The notes: generated by a model not told the origin, from the sequence alone. Positions 21,746 through 32,355 are shown, counted from the first letter of the stretch. The stretch: 64,000 bases of DNA from Lithobates sylvaticus (GCA_028564925.1 CM053027.1:239606715-239670714); one strand, 5' to 3'. Program-made: numbers and translations.

Positions 21746-24527
21746 ACCGCTGTCATCACTGGGGCACTAGAGCTCAGTGGAGACTCAGAGTAGACCCAAC
21801 CATGTGTCCTGTTCGCTTTCTTAGCTAGTTGGAAAATACACTTTAAAAATAAAAATAAACAAAGATACTCCTCATCCTTTTGTTGTAGTTGCGCAGCTTT
21901 CTTGCAGTGGCTGGCATGGACCCAGTTGTCTGACAGCCTAGTCACCTGGTTAGAAAGAACGTAAACTGGTTATTGCGTCAGGATCCAGGAGGGACTCGTG
22001 AACCCTGTGGAGGACCTTTTGGAGTTCATGTTACAATTATTGCACCCACCCCATCAGCTGAGAATGTAGGTGACAGCTAATGAGGAAAGTACAACTCTTG
22101 TTTTGGTTGACCTCCAAACAAACCTCATATGGCAATAAGCCAGACATGTGGGAACTTAATGACTGTGGTCACTGCATCTTACCATCTGGGGTGTAATACC
22201 TAGAACCATTGAAAAAAGGTTCTTATGGGAGCGTCCTTCACGAGACTGCTGACTCAAATTCCATCAAAGGAAAAAGTTGTAGAACCTGTAGTTCCTACTA
22301 GGTCACAAACTTGGCTAGAATTAGAGCGGTTAGTATTATTGGTTTTAAAAATTGTCTCTCACCACTCTCATCCCCCCTCCCGTTTTTCCCCCTCCTCATT
22401 ACAAACTGTAGGAAGACACGCAAGGTTTAGAATGGTACAGAAAAAAAAACTGTGAAATAGCCTATGATACTTTTACCTTCTTATACACCTGTACATACAC
22501 GTTCAGAAACTCCTTGGACCTGAAAAGATACTTATAAACAAAAGTTATTACTCTGTCCTTCAAAGAATGGCAAACAATACAACATTCGTGTACATTGGTA
22601 AATTGTCATTGACATTCCTCAAAACCGATAATAACTAAACCCTCTGTAACCCTTAATTTCACGTTCTTACTAAAATACAACACCCGCGACGCGCAAGAGG
22701 GCTGCCTCGGTGGGTTTAGACATCTTCTTGTTACCACATACAATGACAAGACTAGAACATGAGACAAACATTTAGATACAAATGTGGGGGAGATATTTTA
22801 TAGTTCCCAAAATGAAAAAAACAAAAACAACTGGATGGAATGCTGCCTTCACTCTTTTAGCGATAGAAAAAAATACAATGGGAAAGACACGAGAGCATCT
22901 CGGAGTCTTGTATAGACCAGCCACACAAAGTCCAAAAACAGGGATGATACATTTTTAAACACACAAACGTGTACTACACATCCATCAACTCCCTCATCAT
23001 TATAGATTTCTGAAGCCACAGCTGATCTACTTCAAAGGTATTTTTATTCTGGGGTCTCGTACCTCCAGACATCAAAAGTACCTTCCAAAGGAATACACCT
23101 TACTGTACCCTCTGACCATATATGGCAAACTTTAAAGGGGTCTAATGGCCTTAGCCCCATCCTCAGATTTCATGTATTATGCAGCTGTCTGACTGGGGTG
23201 CATGGACGACCTATTGTCCATGACGTTTCAAATCGCTTTTTTGGCGAACTCTGCGTCCAGAGAACCCTGTGCTTTATTTTCGTAGCGGTTATGGTTTGCG
23301 CCTTTATCACCATAATCGACCCCCGCATCCCGATTATTGTACACAGACTGAGCGGGACTGTTAGCATACTACTCCTCACGTTTATGCCAATACAATCGCG
23401 CACTGGAATTCCGACTATTATACACGGCCCGACCAGTCTCACGATATACAGCCTTCTAAACGTGTTTGTCAGACAACTACAAAAACACCATGAAATCCTC
23501 CGCTATTCAAAACAATCTTATGGCTTCTATCTGTACCTCGATATTACAACAATAACTTGGATGCCTCCTGTTTGCACTCTACCCAAAACTGTATTACAAT
23601 ATAAACCTTAATTTAATTTAAAAATCAAAATGATTTCGTCCTTCCAAACACAAGTCAAAAGACCCCAAGCCCCTCCCACCAACTTCCTGTTGCACACCTG
23701 AACAGGAAGAGGGAGGGGGGAGGGGAAGCCTTGAATAGCTTCATATTTTGTCTATCAAGACATTAGAAAAATCTATGGCTAACATCAGCAAATAAAAAAC
23801 TTTTGTCCAGGAGTGGGTGGAATAAACCCCCATATTGCAAATGGGGGGAATCCCCCTTGACTCACATATCCCCTGGGAAGTCAAACCACAAGTTTTGAGA
23901 CCGGAATACCACACAACAGCGCAACAAAAGCCAAAACTGAAAAGATTGAATTCACTTAAAAGGAAACGGTGCCTTAAACTGCGCCTCTATAAACCAAAAT
24001 AGCAATTCCACCCAAACCCAGACACAAAATGGCAGCCGGAACAAACGAAAATCAAGACATGGCCCATGGTGACTACAAGAGCAGAAAATGGCAGATAAAA
24101 GCCAGGCCACAACAAAATGGTGCCATTAACATGAAATTTAGTTGTTGATCCCGACAAAAATCGGGATTTCTTCACTAGAAACATAATCTTCTCTAAAATA
24201 ATTGGAATAAAGACCTAAATGATTTGACTGGAAATGGAATTCAGTACAAGAACAGACTATATTTCACTCAAGGCTAAAATCAGCAGAAACAAAAAGGCAG
24301 TTGCAGCAATATAAAATCGGTCAACGGCAAAATGGTGGATGAAATCCAGACTACAGACCAATGGCTGACATTAACAAATGAAAACCAACACAAACCAGGA
24401 TTTCTCCCTACCAAAACTGACCATACAATTGAGACACCAATATTAACACTTATCCCTAGACAAACACTTTAGGCTATATCAATTAGGGCCTATACTAAAA
24501 TAGAGGCATATTAAACTAAACAATATT
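21746..24527. other. internal region of the nested LTR element, no recognised gene
   Basis: 2.8 kb lying between the CR1 remnant and the SINE, inside the LTR element and therefore presumably its degraded interior. Neither strand gives a recognisable gag, pol or env motif; the longest frames (23198-23611 plus, 23170-23442 minus) overlap on opposite strands. The part near 23990-24370 repeats AAAATGG words (for example CAAAATGGCAGCC, AAAATGGTGCCATT) at irregular spacing, which hints at a divergent leader-type repeat. Confidence 0.4.
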
Positions 24528-24860
24528 GGGTGGCACAGTGGTGTAGTGGTTAGTACTCCTGCCTGGCAGCAAAAAGGGCTGCTGGTTTGAATCCCAACCA
24601 CGACACTACCTGCCTGGTCTTTGCATGCTCTCCCTATGCCTGCGTGGGTCTCCTTCGGGCACTCCGGTTTCCTCCAACACTCCAAGACATGCTGGTAGGC
24701 CAACTGGCCTCTGTCCAAAATTGGCCCTAGTATATGAATGCAAGCCGTGGACCCAGGACTGTGGGCTCCCCTAGGGCAGGGACCGATGTGAGCGTGTGAT
24801 GCATGTGCGGAGCCCTGCGCAAACCGATGGCGCTATATATGGGCACCTTAAACAAATATG
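24528..24860 (+). mobile_element. tRNA-derived SINE
   Basis: The head resembles a tRNA gene: GGTGGCACAGTGGTGTAGTGG contains a pol III A box (TGGTGTAGTGG) and GGTTTGAATCC at 24584-24594 is a B box. A conserved body follows (GGTTTCCTCCAACACTCCAA, GACATGCTGGTAGGC, AATTGGCCCTAGTATATG), then GGGCAGGGACCGATGTGA and a GGCGCTATATATGGGCACC tail. That tail closely resembles the 3' tail at 34045-34200, suggesting both use the same LINE machinery. It is an element, not a functional tRNA. Confidence 0.75.
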
Positions 24861-24919
24861 ATCATCTTAATGAGGCACAGGGATAGGGACAACTGCAGAC
24901 ACACACCCACACTCACTCA

Positions 24920-24990
24920 AGTCGAACTGGATGGACTGGTGTTTCCACTCAACCACACCAACCATGCAACCATGTAACCATGTAATATAT
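24920..24990 (+). mobile_element. CR1-like LINE 3' tail fragment
   Basis: GTCGAACTGGATGGACTGGTG ... CAACCATGTAACCATGTAA matches the plus-strand form of the CR1 3' end seen inverted at 15474-15520 (ATGGACTTGTG ... CTATGTAACTATG). It is extremely 5' truncated. Confidence 0.55.
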
Positions 24991-25432
24991 CCAAAAACGT
25001 CAGATACATGAAATAAAATGTCTTAACCATACACTCTTGTCCCAAGTACAAACACAATATTTGGCTCTGAGAGTTAGAAAGTCAACAGAACTCCCCCCAT
25101 GCTCTTACCTAGAAGCCTGAGACCCCCCACAGGGTGTAAATAGCTCCTATTGTGATGTCCCAACAATACATGGCCGCTTGGATATGCGACAGGCTTTTCA
25201 ACTTAAAACCAAACCCTTTAAAAATATTTTTACACTTATGGGGACATGTGTCTTGGTCCCATACAAAGGTAAAAATCATAGTTCATACATTTCTCATACA
25301 TTTCTCATATACATCACAACTATATCATACAGTTACACAGTCTGCTCAGTCACACACAACATTCACTTTAGGTTTGTATTAAATGGGGCCTATAGAGGAT
25401 AGAAATATAGGTGCTTCCCCAATTAACCACAT

Positions 25433-25796
25433 GCCGACCGCGCTATAGTCAAAAGACGGCTACAGCGCGGTCGGCTTATCCTGGGAGGACGTCCTACGGA
25501 CGTCCTCCCAGAAACATGCTCCCGCGCGCCCCCTGGGGCGCGCACTCGGGAACATCCGTGACCGCCGGGTCCGGAGGACCCGGCGCATCACGGATCACGG
25601 TAAACAGCCGCTGATATCGGCCGTTTACCACGTGATCGCTCCGTCAAATGACGGAGCGATCACATGTACACAAACCGGCGTCACGTCATGACGCCGGTTC
25701 CTCCCTCCCCTCTCTGTACCGATCGGTACAGAGAAGGGAGAGGGGGAAAGACGGGACCAGCGCTGTGGGCTGGATGTATAGTGCCCACAGCGCTGG
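25433..25796. repeat. array of nine inverted repeats in element F
   Basis: The following arms can be paired by eye: 25433-25448 with 25460-25475 (one mismatch); 25481-25494 with 25498-25511; 25524-25532 with 25535-25543; 25564-25572 with 25576-25584; 25601-25610 with 25618-25627 (one mismatch); 25632-25646 with 25649-25663; 25673-25683 with 25689-25699; the 24-bp perfect palindrome 25711-25734; and 25757-25770 with 25783-25796. Most are perfect. The region is GC-rich and has hardly any sequence outside a stem. Confidence 0.92.
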
Positions 25797-26425
25797 CCAA
25801 TACACTGCCACCGCTGTGCAATACTCTGCAATCACTGTGCAATGCTCTGCCACCACTGTGCAATGCTCTGCAATCACTGTGCAATGCTCTGCCACCACTG
25901 TGCAATGCTCTGCAATCACTGTGCAATGCTCTGCCACCACTGTGCAATGCTCTGCCACCACTGCAATGCTCTGCCACCACTGTGCAATGCTCTGCAATCA
26001 CTGTGCAATGCTCTGCCACCACTGTGCAATGCTCTGCAATCACTGTGCAATGCTCTGCCACCACTTTGCAATGCTCTGCCACCACTGCAATGCTCTGCCA
26101 CCACTGTGCAATGCTCTGCCACCACTGCAATGCTCTGCAACCACTGTGCAATGCTCTGCCACCACTGTGCAATGCTCTGCCACCACTGCAATGCTCTGCA
26201 ACCACTGTGCAATGCTCTGCCACCACTGTGCAACGCTCTGCAACCACTGTGCAATGCTCTGCCACCACTGTGCAATACTCTGCCACCACTGTGCAATACT
26301 CTGCCACCACTGTGCAATACTCTGCAACCACTGTGCAATGCTCTGCCACCACTGTGCAACACTGTAATACTCTGTCAATACTCGCCAATACTCTGCCAAT
26401 ACTCTGCCAATACTCTGCAATAATT
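25797..26425. repeat. 21-bp minisatellite in element F
   Basis: About 29 units of TGTGCAATGCTCTGCCACCAC, alternating with a CTCTGCAATCAC/CTCTGCAACCAC form and with 19-bp units lacking GT. Since 21 bp equals seven codons, long stop-free frames exist on both strands; they are repeat artefacts. Higher-order alternation of the CCACC and CAATC forms is clear at 25805-26060. Confidence 0.92.
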
Positions 26426-27839
26426 TTTAATAGAAACAAAGAATTTTTATTTATTTTTTTACAGAATTTTCTGTATTTTTTGATTTATAGCGCAAAAAAT
26501 AAAAAACCCAGCGGTGATTAAATACCACCAAAAGAAAGCTGTATTTGTGTGAAAAAAAGGACACAAAATTCATTTGGGTACAGTGTTGCATGACGGAGTA
26601 ATTGTCATTCAAAGTGTGAGAACACCGAAAGCTGAAAATTGGTCTGGTTAGGAAGGGGGTTTAACTGCCCAGTGGGTATGTGGTTAATAGACCTACTTAC
26701 AAAGACAAAAATATAACCTACAATAAAAGTCCTGTCATTATACAGAGAGCGACAAAAAAACATAAGGTTCTTTGCCTGGCAGATCTTACCTCATACAGCG
26801 GACAAAGAATCAAGATCCCGAACACAGAACAGCAAAAATGTTCAAAAAAACTTGAAGTATTGTTGTCTTACCATAAGCCGGCCTTTGCTTGTCTGGTTCT
26901 GGAGGTCTCTTCCCCCTTGAGGTCCGCTGATTTAGGAAGATCTGTTAGCTACCTTTCTGGCCCGCCATTCTGTCGGAGAAAATTTAAGCTTCTCCCTGTA
27001 AGCATATAATTTCTTTGTGCTTAAAAGCACAAAAAGCTCTCTTATATAATGCCGGGAAACTTTCTCTCCAAGTGACACAAACAGTTGTTGGTATCAGCTT
27101 GAGCTCAGTTTCAATCCTGGGCTCCATAGCCAGGTGGCTTTTATTTATACTAAACACATCGATAACAAAAGGGGCTGCTGACTTCAGAATCAGCCAATCA
27201 GACACTTGTATTCATTCAAAAGAACCAATGACACACATGCATATATTCAAATAGAAATACAGTAGTGACGTATGCAGACGGTGGTGTGCAAAACCATGTG
27301 GCAAAGCACATCGCTTTGAACACAACTGTGTGCACATTCCCACTGCTACCAGTGATGCGATCCATACCAAACTATGGCCCAGTGGGCCATAATTTTGTAT
27401 AGTTAAACTATGGTTCCCAAATACACCGATCTGCTCAGGGCCGTTTTTTCCACTGGGCATGCTGGGCAGTTGCCTGGGGGCCCCACTTGTCTGGAGGGCC
27501 CCATCCAGGGCTGATCCTCAGCTCTGCAATCTGCTGCTTAAATTGACTGACTGCACTGGTTACTCACTCCGCCGGCCGGCATCTAGCTAGCAACCAGTGA
27601 TGTCAATCAGAGGCTGCGGCCGCCCCAGCATTCATAGTGCACCGCGGCTGCCCCAGTGGCTAGTGAACAGGCTCCGCCCACCTCTGCCATGTTCTTCAGA
27701 CAGCATTGAGAGGGAGCAGAGTGGAAAGACGGCCCTTGATAGCTGGCTCTGCCTTGCTGCTGTGAGTGACACACTGTACTGCACCAGGCCGGCGGCCTCA
27801 AGTAAGTCTAACTATGTCTACTTAATTAAGTTCAAGTTG

Positions 27840-28080
27840 TGCATCAAACACAGCCACTGTCTGTGCCCCTCAAAAGCTGCCACTGTGCCTATCAAACACA
27901 GCCACTGTGCCCATCAAAGCTGCCACTGTGCCCATCAAACGCAGCCACTATGCCCAAACGCTGCCACTGTGCCCAAACGCTGCCACTGTGCCCATCAAAC
28001 GCTGCCACTGTTCTCAAACGCTGCCGCTGTGCCCATCAAACGCTGCCACTGTGCCCATCAAACTCGTGTTATATTGTCCA
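27840..28080. repeat. 22-bp tandem repeat inside the hAT
   Basis: About ten units of GCCACTGTGCCCATCAAACGCT, with 19-bp forms lacking CAT or ATC. The apparent frames over it (27597-28100 and shifted) only read the repeat. Confidence 0.85.
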
Positions 28081-28180
28081 AACGTTGTGTTAATGTTTAA
28101 ACACTGATTTTGTTGGAAGTACCAATAAATATAGCCTCATTGATAATTTGCATTTTTATTCTCATGCGTGATCCGGTAGA

Positions 28181-29049
28181 CATGGGCGTCCGCAGAACTT
28201 TTTTCAGGGGGGGGCATAATTTTAGGGTCACCCATGCACCCATGCACCGCCCCTTTTCGAAAATGTCATTATCACATTATTATGGTCAGAGTCTGCAGAC
28301 GTATTACAGTCCCTAGGATTAATAATGGGTAATGGCCAACAGGCTCTCTTACCAGACCCAGCGAAACTACAGCAGTGATCACTCCGGCTGGACGATCGTT
28401 CACTCTGGGTTCCCCGGGGGGACACTGGTCAGTAGTGTAGCATGTCTGTACCCTGGTAGTCTTTCTCTCTCTGGTGGTGCTGGCCAGTGTGGCTCTCTCT
28501 CTGGTGGTGCTGGACAGCATGACTCTCTTTTGTGGCCCTGGCAGGCTCTCTCTCTGGCTTCCGCCCAGCACGCTTCTCGTCCTGTAGCACTCTCTCCCTC
28601 AGCTTCTTTCCAGGCTGCAGTCTCTCAATCTCTCTCTTGACCGAGCTGTAGCCTCCTCCCTGTGGAAAATGGAGCCGCCAATCTTTTGGGACTACCTGTC
28701 TAATGAAGCTTGCCTCTCCTAGTCGCCTTTGATTGGCCCTCAGTTATGGCCAATAGGGAAGGAACGGAGCAGGGCAGGAAGCTGGGTGGGGAACCTGGTG
28801 AGAGCCGCTGTCTCTTCTCCCTGACAGAAGAATGGGTGGGGCGAGCAGGGGAAACCTCTGATAGCCCGCAGCTCGCCATTCTTCTGTCACAGAACCGCCA
28901 AGTTCTCTGCTGGACTGAGCAGGAAAAAGAGCCCAAAGTCACACTACACTTGACAGCACCTTAATGGTGTCACCCCACTGGTGGGTGGCACCCGGGTGCG
29001 ACAGGGGGGGGCACTTGACCCCCCTTGCCCCTACCTGCGGACGCCCATG
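28181..29049. mobile_element. inverted-repeat element (hAT-like) nested in the hAT
   Basis: Ends CATGGGCGTCCGCAGAAC and, inverted, CATGGGCGTCCGCAGGTAGG. The flanking octamers CCGGTAGA (28173-28180) and CCTGTAGG (29050-29057) agree at six of eight positions, compatible with an aged 8-bp duplication. Internal repeated words (TCTCTCTCTGGTGGTGCTGG, 28460-28520) form a short tandem. No coding region is recognised. Confidence 0.7.
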
Positions 29050-29709
29050 CCTGTAGGCAGGGCCCCAGTGCACTGTATTGCCCGGGGGCCTATAATGCTC
29101 TTAAGATGGCCCTGGATCTGCTTACTTAGGAGTTTAAATGAGGTCGCCATGGAGTGGCCAGTTCCTTGGTGAGGCATTAAAGAACAACCGTAAAAGAGCA
29201 AACAGATCCGCCGTGTCCAAGGGAAGGCTTCCGCATCCAATGGTCTTCCACCAACGTCTGTATGTGCGAATATCCTCACATGAGTGTATTGCAGCAAAAC
29301 TGACACCGGGGGCATCTGACAACATACATTAATAACATTTTCCACAACACCATCCATGCTGCACTCTCCGACCTGTTGTTGGTGTCCGTGTCCATGTGTA
29401 CTTTCAACGATCCACTCCCTCTGGCCCTGTCCTGCCCAATCACAGTCCCAGCAAATCCTGCAGCAGCCATTAGGCTCTATCTCCGCAGGGATGGATAAGC
29501 AGAGAGCATCTCTTCATGCTTTCTTTCCTCCTCCCCTCTCCAGCAGATCTCATGTGCTTCCTTCTCCTCTCTTCAGCTGCTAGCTGAGAAGCGGGAAGGG
29601 GGGGGGGGGGGTGGGCAAAACTGATAGTGTCCTTTTCGACGGCTGGGCCCCTGAAGACATGCGGGCCCCTTACAGGTGTAATGCCTGTACCCCCCTGATG
29701 GTGGCCCTG

Positions 29710-29880
29710 ACTCCCTTTATCTGGGAATAGAGTTGACTTCCCTTTTGATTGTATATGTACTGCTCAAATGACGCCAAGTTATATATGGCTTGAACATTGT
29801 AATTCTCAAGACATGCTATGCATAAATCTGTATAATCTGCCAATACTCAATAAAAATGAATTGAAAACAATTATTGGATG
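29710..29880 (+). mobile_element. L1-a 3' UTR end
   Basis: Directly after the right end of the outer hAT, the duplicated octamer ACTCCCTT is followed by an AT-rich run ending CAATAAAAATGAATTGAAAACAA. This resembles an L1 3' terminus with a polyadenylation signal and a short A-rich tail. Together with 4683-6120 and 11290-11708 it makes one LINE spread over 25 kb by later insertions. Confidence 0.7.
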
Positions 29881-30383
29881 AAAATTGGGAAAAGCTAGGC
29901 CACCAACCAAGGGCCACTGACTGACGTCACTGTCCTAGACCAGGGACATGCTCAGTTATTAAAAAACGGTCAGACAGAGGGAGTGGACTTTTTTTTTCTT
30001 CTGGTTGGCGGTGGCAGCATGGCGTGGGGTTCCCCTCATAATCCATATCAGACCCTAAGGGTTTTTTTTTTTTTTTTATTATTATTATTGCCGACATATC
30101 TTGTTTTTACATTAAGCTGTCAGCGGGGAACCTGAAATTCCCAGTATAATGACATGTTCTTTAATTTGGATCTTCACATCATGGAGATTGATGATGCCAA
30201 GGGGGTTGTGTTCTACTACCAGCAATTTGTAGCAGACTTTGATCAGAGATCCCTCCTGGGGAGGAAAGCGGCTGCAGTGAATTGAGAAAGAATAATAGAG
30301 CAGCTAAAGGCTAAATCAATACGAGATGTTGAACCATACTGTAAGAGGTTGAGAAATGAAGTAATGTTTGTCAGTTGGATGTT
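29881..30383. other. intergenic stretch with a K-like fragment and an unidentified frame
   Basis: 30010-30060 (GGCAGCATGGCGTGGGGTTC ... CCATATCAGACCCTAAGGG) resembles the K element. On the plus strand, 30163-30380 reads as an interrupted frame with MEIDDAKGVVFYYQQFVADF and SIRDVEPYCKRLRNEV. The composition looks protein-like, but I do not recognise the family; host exon remnant, LINE or gag remnant are all possible. Confidence 0.35.
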
Positions 30384-31010
30384 TCCACTGCCATTGTTTG
30401 GTAAAACTCAAAGTTTTCATCCAGGTCTGAAGACCCACACTGGGGGAGCTATTGGCATTAGCCATATCAAGTGCAATGTCAAAAATCACATTAAAATCTC
30501 CACAAATAATAGTTCTATATGAGTAGAGTGCTAGAACGTTTTCAAATATGTTGGCTAAAACCTTCAGTTCAAAGGGAGGGGGGATATACAAGTTAACAAA
30601 CAAGTTACACCTCTAATGCGTAAAACCACAGCCTCGTACCTGTCTGCCAGGACCGTGACAAATTCTGAATATTATACAGAATTTATTTAATAACGTACCA
30701 ATGAGCATCTCTACATCTCTATATCTCTGGTATATACAGAGTATGAAGCATGAATAACACGTTGGACCCAGGGTTTGTGTAGTGCTTGCAAACCAACGCT
30801 TTAACCAAAGAATCCTGTGCATGTGTATGGGTAAAAGTCCCAATGTGAAATCTGATAAATGGAATACTTCAAGGCATCCACAGCAAAACAAAGGGATCAA
30901 GGGAAATTTTCCAAATGATCTCCCAAGTCAATACCACTGCTTGTGTAATCTAGCCCCAGATAGACGCCTTATTAACCTTAGGGCTCTGGCAGACTCTGGC
31001 AACTGCCAGC
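30384..31010 (-). pseudogene. L1-type LINE endonuclease fragment (L1-c)
   Basis: On the minus strand 30316-30603 encodes VNLYIPPPFELKVLANIF and TIICGDFNVIF, where GDFN is the apurinic-endonuclease active-site block. QWQWKHPTDKHYF follows, as in L1 ORF2 endonucleases. The adjoining 30613-30900 supplies an earlier endonuclease segment in another frame. There is no reverse transcriptase. It is an internal fragment in opposite orientation to L1-a, truncated on both sides. Confidence 0.75.
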
Positions 31011-31254
31011 TGTAAAGCAGCATGCACCAAGAAAATGGCTTCTTCAAGGTTTCAAAACGTTTGTCAGAAGCATGTGCAGCGTGACCCCTGCAGGAGCCGC
31101 TGGTATTTTTATTGGTACCCTTCTGCCCTGCACCTGTGAGGACTCACCCCTTTCCTGGACCCAAGAACACTGACACATCTTGAAGGTTTAAATAGGCTTT
31201 ATTTAATGGCAAAGCCCTAGAAAGGAATAGGTTAATTAATGACAATTTACAATA

Positions 31255-31914
31255 TAGCGAATGTTCGTTACAGAGTAGGACCGATCGGTCTCCTCCCCTA
31301 GTCAGTCCCCTCCCCCCACAATTAGAATCACTCCCTAGGTAACACATTTAACCCCTTGATCGCTCCCTAGTGTTAACCCCTTCCCTGCCAGTGACATTTA
31401 TACAGTAATCACTGCATTTTTATAGCACTGATCGCTGTGTAAATGCTAATGGTCCCAAAATAGTGTCAAAAGTGTCCGATATGTCCGCCGCAATGTCAGT
31501 CATGATAAAATCGCAGATCGCCGCCATTTACTAGTAAAAAAAGTAATAATAAAAATGCCATAAATCTATCCCCTATTTTGTAGGTGCTATAACTTTTGCG
31601 CAAACCAATCACTATACACTTATTGCGATTTTTTTTATTTTTTTTATTGGGATATTTATTATAGCAAAAAGTTAAAAATATTGTGTTTTTTGTTTTCAAA
31701 CTTGTCGCTCTTCTTTTGTTTATAGTGCAAACAATAAACAATGTGATCAAATAGCACCAAAAGAAAGCTCTATTTGTGGGGAAAAATGATAAAAATTTCA
31801 TATGGGTACAGTGTTGCATGGCCGCACAATTGTCATTCAAAATGTTACAGCGATGAAAATGGAACATTGGCCTGGGCAGGAAGGGGTGAAAATGCCCCGT
31901 TTTGAAGTGGTTAA
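31255..31914. mobile_element. TTAA element C, left-truncated
   Basis: The right end is GTTTTGAAGTGGTTAA and it carries the family module in this orientation (CACCAAAAGAAAGCTCTATT, GGGTACAGTGTTGCATGGCC). The left part (GACCGATCGGTCTCCTCCCC, GTGTTAACCCCTTCCCTGCC) parallels 48480-48620. No complete left terminus is visible. Confidence 0.7.
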
Positions 31915-32030
31915 AGTGATTGTAAATGCTCTTTAAAAAAAAAAAAAAAAAACCCAGCTTATACTTACCTGGAATTGCACAGAGCAGCCCTAAATCTCCT
32001 CTTCTCGGGTCCTGCGCCGGCGCCATTACA
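31911..32030. mobile_element. fragment of a second TTAA family (TTAAAGTGATTGTAAA end)
   Basis: It begins TTAAAGTGATTGTAAATGC at the TTAA that also closes element C, so the two abut on one shared TTAA. CTTATACTTACCTGGAATTGC and GTCCTGCGCCGGCGCC follow, then the next element's TTAA at 32031. The opposite end is missing. Confidence 0.55.
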
Positions 32031-32355
32031 TTAAAGTGGTTGTAAACCCTTACATATACCGAGTGAAGTGAACAGCCTCAGGTGATGCACAGAGATGAAA
32101 CACAGAGCTTAAACAAATCCTTCTACATAGGTTTTACTTGTTTATCTGCAGTTTTCTGTTCTCTATACACCTTTTAAAATGGAAGATTGTGTTCAAAATC
32201 TTTCTTCATCTGTCAGGAGTAGAGAGGGGGTGGAGAGGCTGCAGTTAATTTGTGAGAGCTGATTGGAGGAAAGGAACACACTCTCCTTCCACACAGTGGA
32301 AGAACTGTGTTCTGAATAGAGAAGCTCTGTTCTGAGCTTTCTTCCCGACACAAAT

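Larger units (their letters stand above)
25423..26687. mobile_element. TTAA element F with hairpin array and minisatellite
   Basis: Starts TTAACCACATGCCGACCGC and ends GTGGGTATGTGGTTAA. From left to right it holds nine hairpins (25433-25796), a 21-bp tandem repeat (25797-26425), then the shared family module (TTATAGCGCAAAAAATAAAA, ACCACCAAAAGAAAGCTGTA, GGTACAGTGTTGCATGAC). It is non-autonomous and was inserted in the interior of the LTR element. Confidence 0.85.
27436..29114. mobile_element. non-autonomous hAT in the right LTR
   Basis: Ends CAGGGCCGTTTTTTCC and, inverted, CAGGGCCATCTTAAGAGC. The octamer GATCTGCT flanks both ends exactly (27428-27435 and 29115-29122). GGGGGCCCCAC-type subterminal words are present. 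It contains a 22-bp tandem repeat and a further inverted-repeat element. No transposase is present. Confidence 0.9.
12545..29349 (-). mobile_element. degraded LTR retrotransposon or endogenous retrovirus, heavily nested
   Basis: Two long direct repeats (12545-13207 and 26971-29349) start TGTCGG and end CAACA, and CCAT stands outside both (12541-12544 and 29350-29353). They are therefore read as LTRs with a 4-bp target duplication. Minus orientation is inferred because a purine tract (AAAGAGGAGGAG on the minus strand) abuts the left LTR, a TATA-like TATATAAGAG lies late in the LTR, and a TGGCGGGCC word lies 2 nt inside the right LTR as a possible primer site. The two LTRs are roughly 94-95% identical by eye. 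Without nested elements the internal part is about 4.5 kb, has no recognisable pol, and is broken in many places. Confidence 0.7.
26971..29349 (-). repeat. LTR of the nested retroelement, right copy, split by a hAT
   Basis: The LTR reads from TGTCGGAGAAAATTTAAGC to about 27435 and resumes after 29114 with TACTTAGGAGTTTAAATG, ending at ACATTTTCCACAACA. The gap is exactly a hAT insertion (27436-29114) with its 8-bp duplication. In element orientation this is the 5' LTR. Confidence 0.75.
11709..29709. mobile_element. outer non-autonomous hAT insertion, expanded to 18 kb by nested elements
   Basis: The left end reads CAGGGCAGCCATCAG and the right end is the complement of CAGGGCCACCATCAG. The octamer ACTCCCTT stands immediately outside both ends (11701-11708 and 29710-29717), the 8-bp duplication expected of hAT transposons. 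Subtracting the LTR element and the MITE at 11937-12437, the hAT itself is only about 0.7 kb (11709-11936, 12438-12544, 29350-29709) and has no transposase. GGGCCCC-rich subterminal words lie near both ends. Confidence 0.85.

Noticed and set aside
23170-23611. Two overlapping frames on opposite strands in the LTR element interior
   Set aside because: No motif, opposite-strand overlap, and no codon bias visible. Not called as genes.
24528-24610. Possible functional tRNA gene
   Set aside because: A and B boxes are present, but the cloverleaf is imperfect and the sequence continues into a SINE body and tail.
25797-26425. Possible CRISPR-like array because of regular short repeats
   Set aside because: Units are contiguous without unique spacers, in a vertebrate transposable-element context.
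25648-26521. Several overlapping frames up to 285 codons on both strands
   Set aside because: They read the 21-bp minisatellite in different phases. Opposite-strand frames of equal length over one array are repeat artefacts.
12545-29349. Segmental duplication as the explanation for the two 660-bp direct repeats
   Set aside because: TG...CA ends, a matching CCAT outside both copies, and a purine tract beside one of them fit LTRs better than a duplication.
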